From NCBI GenBank assembly GCA_963682025.1, contig OY821521.1:196923526-196987525 (forward strand): DNA of 64,000 nt. The letters are read 5' to 3'. The stretch's first letter is position 1; each line of letters opens with the position of its first letter. The notes beneath the pieces are model-generated. The model had not been told where the DNA came from and searched no databases. It saw nothing but the letters and a program-made list of their open reading frames with translations. Source of the DNA: Cordilura impudica (Eukaryota; Arthropoda; Insecta; Diptera; Scathophagidae). Made by a program: the position numbers and the translations under genes. This document shows, piece after piece, positions 34,128-43,847 of this stretch.

Positions 34128-35216
34128 AAATTTATTTTTTTATTTGAAAGTACAATCCTTCCGGTTAATAATGGAAAATAATTTCATTCAAATGGCTGCC
34201 TCGGCTGGCCATGCAGTAGCCTACACGATCGGTCCAATTTTTAAGCACATTATCGATTGTGTGCAGCTGTATTTCACCAATGGCTTCACGAATATTGTCC
34301 TTTAAAGCGTCAATTGTCTCTAGCTTGTTGGCGTAACACTTATCTTTGAGAACACCCCACAAATAATAGTCCAACGGTGTCAAATCGCAGCTCCGAGGTG
34401 GCCAAACGACATCAGCTCTGCGGTTGATAATGCGATCTTCAAAAACAGGGCGCAAAACATCGAGTGTAGCTTCGGCTGTGTGGCACGTAGCGCCGTCCTG
34501 TTAAAACCAAATGTTACCAATATCGTCCTCTTCAATTTTTGTGAACAAAAATTCATTCAACATGGCCCGATAACGATCGCCATTGACTGTAACGGCCACT
34601 CCTTGCTCATTTTCGAAGAAAAATGGCCCAATTATGCCTCTGGACCAAAATCCGCACCGAACAGTGACTCGTTTTGGGTGTATCGGCTTTTCAGTGTATG
34701 CGTGCGGGTTTTCTGTGCCCCAAATGCGACAATTTTGCTTGTTTACATACCCGCCAAGATCAAAATGAGCTTCATCTGAAAAGATGATTTTTTTTTGGCA
34801 AAATCGGCATCTTCTATAAGTCGATCGCAGGCCCACTTAGCGAAGCGAAAACGCATTGGATGGTCAGTTGGCTTCAACTCCTGAACCAATTGGACTTTGT
34901 ATGGCGTCATACTAAGGTCTTTATGCAAAATTCGTCTGAATGATGCCTCCGAAATGTTCAATTCTTGAGAACGACGGTGAATTGATGTTGATGGCGCTTC
35001 ACGCACACTTTCTGCCACAGCAGCAATATTCTCGGGTGTACCATGATTTTCAAAGTAATGTCGCAATATTTCCCAGCGTTGTTCAGCGTATACACAACCA
35101 TATTCGTTCAGCGGAAGGATAAAACTAATTATCTGTCAAATCAGCCATGAGCAAAGTGTTACCATTCACGAAATAAGCACTAGTTGAAAAAAAAAAACGT
35201 TAGATGGCGGACACTT
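34128..35216 (-). mobile_element. rosa-type (DD41D) mariner relative, copy 2
   Basis: Inverse orientation. The element end is AACGTTAGATGGCGGACACT followed by T (35216) and TA (35217-35218). The other terminus (left, near 34128) is missing; sequence similarity to copy 1 fades into the region after the LINE. It shares most of its length with 7160-8457. Confidence 0.85.
34165..35101 (-). pseudogene. DD41D transposase, copy 2, with internal deletion
   Basis: ATG at 35101. Soon after it, one base is missing compared with copy 1. RHYFENHG then joins directly to TPENIAAVAESV, so the helix-turn-helix region kept in copy 1 is deleted. A shift in the poly-A run near 34795 precedes IIFSDEAHFDLGGYVNKQ. 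A TAA (34498-34500) replaces the Gln codon of IWFQQDGAT. From QDGATCHTAEATLDV to SHLNEIIFHY (34165) the frame is clean. Lesions differ from those of copy 1. Confidence 0.87.
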
Positions 35217-35299
35217 TATTATTGTTATATGTTGATGTCCTTTTCAAAAAAATTATGTAGCTGACTACACGACTACAAATGCTGCTGCGACTCAAAATT

Positions 35300-35560
35300 C
35301 CAAAATAGTAAATGTAATGGTAGACCCCACTTGAGAAGTACAAAAAAAATCCAACATTACAATCACTATGATTACATCTGATGTCCAAGTATAGTTCGGA
35401 AAGGACGACCATGTATCAACAGTGCGTAAAATTCCTAAACGTGCGACAAACAAAAATAAAAGTTTTATGTGTAAGCCAGTAAGCTTTTGGGACACTGTAC
35501 TCTTCTCTGATGAGAGTAACATTTTTTTGTTACTGTCCGATTCTTCAATATGACTGTCAG
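35300..35560 (+). pseudogene. Short Tc1-type transposase fragment
   Basis: KNKSFMCKPVSFWDTVLFSD followed by ESNIFL (about 35450-35530) matches the FW..VLFSDESK motif around the first catalytic Asp of Tc1-like enzymes. The rest is not readable and no ends are seen. Confidence 0.5.
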
Positions 35561-35869
35561 TCAAAGCAGGCCTTTTTAAAACAATAACTTCAAACAAAAA
35601 TTTCATTAAATGCAGAGCTGATCTCATTCTTCAGATCAATTATCTGGCTTTTCATCATTTCACTATTTGTATATCTGATAAAAATTAAGGCCAACCAATT
35701 TTGAAAGACACCATAAGCGCTTAAAAAATACGTTAAATGAAAGATATCTAATCTAGCGCAAAAGCGCTAAGTTGACATCGCTGATTGAGAGAATTAAGTT
35801 AAGAAATCAAGAAAAACGCCCCATTTAGCAGTGTCGATCGCAAAAACACACGAGTTGAGGTTCGCATTA

Positions 35870-36060
35870 AAGCCGCATTCACATTATTTTTCAGATTTAG
35901 CTGCCAGCGACTTCTTCCTGTTCTGAAATTTAGGGAAATAGCTTGGCGGAAAAAGATTTTAGTCAACTGAGGAGGTCATCCTTTCGATATCTACTTTGCG
36001 GTAAATCGCTGAATGAAGTTTATCGAACCAAAAGAAGAATCAACCCAAAAATTGTGTTTT
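35870..36060 (+). pseudogene. mariner C-terminal remnant
   Basis: Across frames the sequence reads LAASDFFLF then NLGK, LGGKRF and STEEV, and near 36015-36045 a degraded KFIEPK. This is the third-Asp region and C-terminus of a SETMAR-like mariner. No first half or ends were found. Confidence 0.45.
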
Positions 36061-36260
36061 TCTATGTGAAGACTTATGTAAAGACTTATTGACACTCCCT
36101 CGTGTTATTAGTGTAAATATAATTGTATGCCTTCATTAATTATTAAATAAAATTATGTAAATTATGAATTTAAAAAAAAAAATTTCTATGCTTTTAATTG
36201 AAATTTTTTTTTTTTATTGAAAATTTTTAAATACAGTTAGTTGATCAATTTTTAAATAAA

Positions 36261-36595
36261 CTAGCAGATTCCAGCACTCGAAATTCGAGCGCAAATTCTA
36301 GAAAACTTTATTTTTTCCATTTAATAAGGACCCTAAAGGTATGCTTCACAATTCAACGCATTTTAAATGAAGAAAACAAACTCAACACATTAACACAAAC
36401 ACATTAACAAATTTAATAAACACACACATAGCATTGTATAATTTTATGTATGTGTTAGTAGCAACTTTAAACGGTCATCTGGGTAACAGCTAAAAAGAAA
36501 TACCTTTCAAATGATAAATTTTTTGTCAAAATCGGAGTAAAACTGTGAAACATACATCGGTAACAAAAAATCGCCTAGCCTATTAATATTATAGA
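36261..36595 (-). mobile_element. Non-autonomous Helitron-like element, copy 6
   Basis: Inverse orientation from CTAGCAGATTCCAGCACT (A before it) to CCTATTAATATTATAGA (T after it). Both termini and the hairpin (CTCGAAATTCGAG) are preserved. Confidence 0.8.
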
Positions 36596-38167
36596 TTTAG
36601 ACAATTCTGAAATTAAAATGACATGTGACATGTGACTTATAATCAGAACACAAATTCGGTTGGATTTCTGAGTAAATGCGATTAAAAAAATATTTTAAAA
36701 GAATAAGAACTACTTTAAGGATAATAATGTTAAGCCATAATAAGGATTCTGTTTAGTTTAAACAACGTTGGCAATCATATCACTGCAATACAATAACAAA
36801 TATCGTATTAACACAAGTTACAGTACATACATTTATGTTTATTCTTAATAGTATTTTTTTTTCTTCTCATTTTATTTCTGTTGTTATCGCTTGTTGCTAC
36901 AAGTGGGCAAGGGGAGAGACAGAGAGAGAAAGAAAAAGAGAAAGATAGAGAGAGAGAGCAAGACACAGAGGGTAATGCAAGAAAGAGTGAACAAAAAAAA
37001 GCAATTTTCATTTAAGTACTACAACTAAAACAACTCTAAACTGTTAACACAACATACTACAACAACAACAACAGCAACTAAAACTAGAAACAAACAACTT
37101 TAGACAATATCACAACAACAACAACAACAACAACAACAAAGCATAACACATAAAAAGGACCTCACATCCCTCATGCATAAACTGCTTTGTTATTGTTATT
37201 TTTTTTTTTTTGAAATTCTTTTCATGTGTTGTATTCGGGAACTGTAAAAACCATTATTATATCCGGTTGAAGGTAGAGTAAAAAATACATTGTATTTTGT
37301 TTAGTGTTTTTATTTGTTGGTGTTGTTTTCACAGTTATTTATAGACAAGAAATCGTTTAAAAGAAACTGATCATTTACTAAGTACTTTCGATTACAGGGG
37401 TTATCAAATGTTGAACTAAAGAAAAAGGACAAAAAACAGACAATTTTGAAGGGATGTCTGTCTGTCCGCCTGCTTGTCTTTAAAAAACGCCAGCATACAA
37501 TGACAAACTGTACCAGCAGCATGATTAATAAATGTTGGGATATGTGATGCGACAACCTCAACTGTGGCAAATTTTTAAGATTATTATCCTTTGACATTTA
37601 TAGAACACAGTGGAAAGTATAAATAATTGTTAGTGTTACAACCACGCCCCTACTTAAATTTATAACAAGAGTTTGTTTCGGTTCAGTTCAGTTCGGTTTG
37701 GTTACTCTCTGAGCCATCACTTCAATGCGGTTTAAGAATTCGGCATACTAGAATAATAACAACAACAACAACACTACAACACACAACACACACACCAAAA
37801 AAAAACTTATAATTTCTGTCACATAGTTGTGAAGAAGCGTTTGTTTTTATCGAACTGAATGATGCAGTGGAAAGCACAAAAAGCTGCAAGAGAAAAACAA
37901 GAGGAATGAACTGCATCCAACAAACTAACCCACCCAAAACTCAAACCCCTCTTTACATAAATGCAGGAACACATCTCGAATGCACACACGCACGCACGCA
38001 CACAATCACACTACCCAACCAACCAACCAAGAGGGGAGAGATGCTTCAAATATTGAATTGGTAGTATACACAAATACCGATACTGCAAATATACTCGTCG
38101 CTCGTACTACATACTAGAAAAACCTCGTTCATTTGCAATATGCACACACAGAGCATAGCTTTTTTGC

Positions 38168-38198
<31 letters not shown>

Positions 38199-38722
38199 GA
38201 GAGGCAGCGTCATAAGCTGAGCTAAGAATCTAATTACTGGAACATGTTCAATACAAAGAAAAAAACACAAAAACAAAAAATACCAATACATATTGCATAC
38301 AATCTCATGAACAGTTAAATTTTTTTGGTGTGACTTTTCTATAAACCAAATAATTTTTGATTTACTAAACCATTTATTTTGTAAAAGTTGTCCAAGTTTA
38401 CAGCTGACAGTTTCGGAAAATCTAAGAATTTGTTTTATATTTTTATCTTTTTTTTTTTGTTTTCTAGATGAAAATCACTATGATGATGTCAATAAAGCTG
38501 TCGCACAGTGAGTCTAGTCCATACAAAATTGAACTTAGATAGAAGAAGCCCTCGCACAATTATGAAATTTGGTACATAAATTCATATCTATGTATATAAC
38601 TTGAATTAATTTCAAATACACTTTTTGCGTTTTTCGAAGTTGGGTCGTTTACAAATTAAGACCAATTTTTTGCTTTGAGTCGAATTGCGTCGTTTTTTAT
38701 TGTTAATCGGGGAATCACTTTA
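36596..38722. other. Non-coding interval rich in microsatellites
   Basis: Holds a (GA)n-rich tract (36911-36960), (CAA)n tracts (37058-37138), ACAC/CGCA tracts (37770-38005) and a (TG)n tract (38169-38199). ORFs in these tracts are low-complexity artefacts. No gene recognised. Confidence 0.55.
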
Positions 38723-39310
38723 AATGTCAAAGTATGTGTATATATATTTTTTTTAAATGAAATTTTTGGAATTTTTTTTATTTTCTGAAACATAGTTGCA
38801 ATATTTTTAAATCGTACTTTTCGGAGAATCACGGTTATTCAGTTTACTTTCAATTGTTAGTTGATTGCTCGATTTTGCAGTGGAAGATTTTTTCGTTATG
38901 ACTACAGTACTTCACGGAAATTAAAAATTGTTCCAAAGACGATATTTGCAAATATTGTCAACACAATTGTCAAACACAATTCCTACTAAAGTTTAATTAA
39001 AAGCACACGTGTTTACATAATTGAAACTCGTCAATGTCAAAGTATATGTATATACAATATTTTTTTTAAATGAAATTTTTGGAATCTTTTTTATTTTCTG
39101 AAACATAGTTGCAATTTTTTAAAAATCATACTTTTCGGGGAATCACGGTTATTCAGTTTACTTTCAATGGTTAGATGATTGCTCGATTTTTCGTTATGAC
39201 CAAATTAAATTGTTCCAAAGACGATATTTGCAAAAAATTCGGATGTGAAACAAAATTCCTATTGAAGTTTTATTAAAAGCATACATGTTTACATAATTGA
39301 AACTCGTCAA
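38723..39310 (+). repeat. Diverged tandem duplication, ~310 and ~278 bp
   Basis: AATGTCAAAGTATGTGTATA (38723) restarts at 39033. Both units contain TTTCTGAAACATAGTTGCAA and GAATCACGGTTATTCAGTTT, and both end ATAATTGAAACTCGTCAA. The second unit has a ~30-bp deletion. Confidence 0.75.
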
Positions 39311-39499
39311 CAAATGCCAATGTGACAAGCTCCAGTTACTTATGCGGGGATTCCGAGAATCTTTGAACATTCATTATGTGTATACGTTTGCGTACAAAAA
39401 TTTAGTTTTCGTCACAATGTCTAAGAAAGTGAAGAAATTAAAAATTGTTCCAAAGACAGAATCATTCAAAGTAAAAAAATCTTTTGGAGAAAATTAAAA

Positions 39500-39800
39500 C
39501 AAACAGGCATGCGCTCCAAACGAGATCGCAATAGTAATGTCCCTGAAATAGACAAGGCAGTGAGTGACTCTTTGGTTTAACCAAATGAGCAATTGTTTCA
39601 GGTGTCATGGTAATGGAAAAGGCAAATCAGTTCGCCGTTCAAATGAATTTTGCGGCAAATAAAGGCTGATTATGGCGCTGGCAGAAATGAAAGCGCATAA
39701 CGTTGATAAAAATACATGCGCAAGGCTCCTTTGCAGACGTCATGGGTGTTAGATGCCAAGACGATGACTTACAAGGAGTGGCTTTATGACAGAGTTCAGA
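39500..39800 (+). pseudogene. Tigger-type transposase N-terminal fragment
   Basis: Reads NVPEIDKAVSDSLV, then VMEKANQFAVQMNFA, a GWLWRWQK-like block (with a stop in place of Trp) and IHAQGSFADVMGV in slightly shifting frames. This is the CENP-B/Tc5-type DNA-binding region. It runs into the fold-back element that starts at about 39779. Confidence 0.5.
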
Positions 39801-40640
39801 AACAATACACACTGAATAAAAAACTCGTACATACATATATGTAAACAAACACAGCTCAGACCAACAAACACATATTTTTATTTTCATATCAATTATGTGT
39901 GTTTCTTAATTTTGTACGGTGCCCAACACAATCATGACTGTGTTTCGTTTTAATATTTCGTTATCTACAGGAACATTTTTCTATCACGTATTTTTTGTTT
40001 CGAACACACATAAACCACACAGATTCGAGTGTAGCTTTATTTTAAGTTCATGTTCTTAAACGTGTACTGCTAACAAACCAGAACATGTTCTTGAACGCGT
40101 ACATCTAAAAATTAAAACATTATCAACTCGCGATTGGAAAAACCTGAAACACCCCTATAATAACGACAACAATTTTTTCAACCAAATTTATTTTTAAAAA
40201 AATCTAAAAAATTCATTAGCAGTTATAAAAAAATAAAAATAAAAAGATAATAATAAAATAGAAAACAGAGAAATTTTATAAGTTGTTTATGACTTAATTT
40301 CGCGAGTGGATAATGCTTCAATTTTTAGATGTACGCGTTGAAGAAGATGTTCTGTTTTTTTTAGCAGTACAAGTGCAAGAAAACGAACTTAAAATAAAGC
40401 TACACTTGAATCTGTGTGGTTTATGTGTGTTCGAAACAAAAAATATTTGATATAAAAATGTTCGTGTAGATAACGAAATATTAAAACGAAACACAGTCAT
40501 GATTGTGTTGGGCACCGTGCAAAATTTAGAAACACACATAATTGATATGAAAATAAAAATATGTGTTGGCTGCCTTAGAACAGAAGATTGTGTGTTTTAT
40601 GTGTGTATTTTCTGAATCTTGCTTTATGATTCAAATGGAG
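39779..40640. repeat. Fold-back element with ~340-bp arms
   Basis: The left arm (about 39779-40138) recurs in inverse at 40300-40640. Shared blocks include ATGTGTGTTTCTTAATTTTG, CATGACTGTGTTTCGTTTTA and AACACACATAAACCACACAG. The spacer is about 160 bp and A-rich. No ORF with domain similarity. Confidence 0.8.
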
Positions 40641-42010
40641 TCCTTGCTTTCTATCTGGATTCAAAATAGGGTTGCACAGAAAATTCCATTAAGCAAAATG
40701 GTAATCCAGGCAAAAGCTTATTTGAAGATATTAAAAAAATCTATGTCTAGCGACGCACAGTGGGACGAATATCAACTGTTCCGTTCAAATTACTCTACAC
40801 CTCACATAGTTCAACTGTTTGTACTGGGGTTTTTTTTATAAACTATTCGTGTTGAATTATCCCATCGATCTCTCTTTTGGGATTTTTGATTTCGGCTCAC
40901 ATTTTTCTGGAATTTGTCTCCAAAAATAGTTTTTTTACGAAAAAAAAAAATTTTTTTTTTTGGTCCAAATGTGACCCTCCGGAGCGCAAGAATGGGGTTC
41001 TTTAAAAAATTGTCTGCTGAGAATCTTCGCTGCGATAAATACCAAAAAACTGCCTGCGTGAAACTGTGTAGAAAAAGTTTTCATTTTTAATTTTTCCCAA
41101 AAACGGCCATAACGTTCCAAAACTTTTCGTGGAGAAGCGATTTTTTACTGGAAAATCATGCAATTTTGGAACAAAGTGTTCAGAATCATTCAATGACTAC
41201 TTAAAAATTTTTTCAGAATTTTGGACACATTTTTTGACATTTCAAAAAAAATGTAAATGTATGTACATATGCAAAAATTCTGAAAAACATGGAAAAATTA
41301 AACAAAATTCTCCGCAGTTTCACGTAGACAGTTTGTAAGTATTTATCGAAACGAAGATCCTCAGCTGAAAATTTTTGAAAAAACCCATTTTACACTCCGT
41401 AGGATCACATTTGCGCCAAAAATAATTTTTTTTTTTTCGTAGAAACCAATTTTTGCAGACAAATTCCAGAAAAATGTGAGCCGAAATCAAAAATCCAAAA
41501 AGAGTGATCGATCGGCAAATTCAAGACGAACATTTTATAAAAAAAAAAACCCCAGCTCAAACAGTAGAACTATGTGAGGTGTAGATTAATTTGAACGGAA
41601 CAGTTGATATTCGTCCCACTGTACGACGGTGCAAGTGGTAGAAGAAAATTTTGAAGCTAGTCACGGCTGGTTTTTGAGAGGTTTAAAACTCGCGCAAATC
41701 TACACAGAATTTCTGTCAAATGTGAAACAGCCAGCGCTGATATTCTCGCTACAGACCGTTTCCAACAGAGTTAAAAGCAATAATTCACGACGGTGGTTAT
41801 TCACTGAAACAAGTTTTCAATGTGGACGAAATTGGCCTGTTTTGGAAACGTCTACCAAAAAAAAACATTCATATCGAAAACCGAAAAATATGCACCAGGA
41901 TTTAAAGCAAGTAAATATAGGTTGACTTTTGTTCTAGGTGGCAATATAAATGATGATTTTAAGTTAAAGTGTTTCTTATTTACCAATCAGAAAATCCTAG
42001 AGCTATGAAG
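40640..42010 (+). pseudogene. Tigger-type transposase, split by a fold-back element
   Basis: The first part reads ESLLSIWIQNRVAQKIPLSK and MVIQAKAYLKILKKS (40640-40750), the CENP-B-like DNA-binding region. After the insertion at 40758-41621 it continues with ENFEASHGWF, FPTELKAIIHDGGYSLKQVF then NVDEIGLFWKRLPKKTFISK with the first catalytic Asp, and YAPGFKASKYRLTFVLGGNI then KLKCFLFTNQKILEL, ending at a stop (42006-42008). The second and third Asp regions are absent. Confidence 0.75.
40758..41621. mobile_element. 864-bp fold-back/MITE with ~340-bp inverted arms
   Basis: Begins CAGTGGGACGAATATCAACT and ends with the inverse CGTCCCACTG. TA follows on the right (41622-41623); the left TA has changed to CA. 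The arms match in inverse for ~340 bp, including ATTTTTCTGGAATTTGTCT and GATAAATAC blocks. There is no transposase. CAGT ends with TA duplication fit the Tc1/mariner superfamily. Confidence 0.82.
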
Positions 42011-42615
42011 TGCTATTCAAAAGATCGGCTTAATGTCCAATAAAAGTGCAAAAAAAAAATAAAAAATTCAAAGTATATTAAATTTATCAAATTGTTTACT
42101 TTTTCAAATACTCTATTTACATTTGTTATAAATAGAATAATAAGTCCAGATACTAATGAAAACGTAAAACCCAGGTGGAGTGTATCAAAGATTCGGCATA
42201 GCCGAATGTAACACTCTTACGTGTTTTTTATTATTCGGGTATTCCCAGCACATATAATTCAATGAACTGGTACAGTATTTGAACATAAATAAACGAGAAT
42301 CCAAAAAAAAAAAAAATAATGAAACAATGAAAGCGAAATTCTTGTACAATTTCTAGTACAGACTTTTTTTTTCAAATTTGTACAAACAGTATGACAACCT
42401 TATACACATATACCCTCTGTACTCTGGTGTGAATGGTATAAAATAGTAATTTTTAAAATTCCTTCAAATTTTCAGAAAATTTACCGTGTCACCAAAAAAA
42501 ATTTTTTTTTTTTTTAAATAACGCCAAGTTGTTATGTTGGAAGCTGATGGAAAATATTAGATCTTCCATTTATTGCGATTAATTTTCAGTTTAAAAAAGA
42601 CTATTTTTTGCAAAA
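42011..42615 (+). other. Non-coding, with a repeat tail containing an ATTCGGCATAGCCGAAT hairpin
   Basis: At about 42140-42230 a block reads GGTGGAGTGTATCAAAG, then the palindrome ATTCGGCATAGCCGAAT and CTCTTACGTGTTTTT. The hairpin followed by a CTTAC(T/G)TGTTTTT end parallels the 3' end of R1, so it is probably a related repeat class. The rest is A+T-rich with nothing recognised. Confidence 0.45.
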
Positions 42616-42922
42616 CAATATTAATAGGCTAGGCGATTTCTTGTGACCGATGTTTTTTCTACCGTTTTAACCCGATTTTGACCAAACGTATATTATTTGA
42701 AAGGTATTTCTTTTAAGCTGTTCACCAGATTTACAGATTTTTAATTTTTTTTCCTTTATTTTGAGTAAATTGCATTTAAAGTTGCTACTAACACATACAT
42801 AAAATTATACATATCCTATGAGTTTGTTATCTTCAGAAAAGTGATGGTTTGTGAATAGGCTAAGTTGAAAAATAAAGCTGCCTAGAAATTGCACTCGAAT
42901 TTCGAGCGCTGGAATCTGCTAG
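42616..42922 (+). mobile_element. Non-autonomous Helitron-like element, copy 7
   Basis: From AATATTAATAGGCTAGGCGA to TCGAGCGCTGGAATCTGCTAG (42922), followed by T. The hairpin is intact; the 5' TCTATA terminus is replaced. Confidence 0.75.
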
Positions 42923-43847
42923 TATTTTCTTAAAGCTGTTGTATTCAAAATCACCTGACTTTAGCGACCTCTGGCGGTTTAAACAAAGATTTATATCTAA
43001 AATTATCTTTGTTATTAAATTGTGGTTTATATATGAATGAATCCAGCAATGCCATTTTTTTATTACTAAGAGAGAACTGTTGTTTTTTTTTTTTTAATTT
43101 TATCTTTGAAACAAAACACTGTGCTACTGACACCTTGTCATGTTCAGTTCCATGTGAATGGTTGGTGGTATATTGGCCGATAAGAATTTTGCGGTTTGGT
43201 TTGTTCTCGACATAATGGCTGCCTAACAGTTGACCTCTCCCCCCAACCCCAACCCCTTAAACTCATTGACCTTTGTGCTGGGCCATAGATGTGATGAAAA
43301 ATTTATCCATTTTATATTAAAAACACACATTCCAATAGGGTTCCTTTTGTATGGTGTTTGTAGTTAAATAAAGTTGTTTTTGTGTTTTTTTTAAGCTAAA
43401 TTTCAGAATTTGTATCCTTTGTATACTAAATTGTTTAACCGCTACTCAACCGTACTCCTATTATCACTAGTTGTTTTTTGTGTGTGTGTGTGTGTTTCTG
43501 ACAGGAGAGAGGTTTCATTGTGGTGAAGGTGCAAAGATTTTTCAATGTACGTTCGTATACACACACACACACACACTCAAACACATAGTAGGTAATTAAA
43601 GCACACACACACAAAAAAATTTTAAAATTTGCGAATGCTATAAATTTTACTACACACTCTACTATACTTATTTGCCTTGTATGTAAGACTTTTCACTTTA
43701 GCTACTAGAGTTCTAGCATGCACAACAATAACAATGAACATATGTTAGCTGCAATTACTATAAAAATATGTAGCATTGAGGGGTAAAAATACACTTTTGC
43801 ATGCTGAATATATTGCTGTAAACACTACATTTTTAATAATAATCAAT
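42923..43847. other. Upstream region of the SAM-like gene
   Basis: A (TG)n tract (43479-43494) and (CA)n tracts (43558-43577, 43601-43612). The interval must contain the promoter of the gene starting at 43848, but no TATA box or initiator could be assigned with confidence. Confidence 0.4.

Noticed and set aside
36800..38291. Several short ORFs with Ser/Leu, His/Thr or Cys/Val runs
   Set aside because: They are translations of GA, CA and CAA microsatellites.
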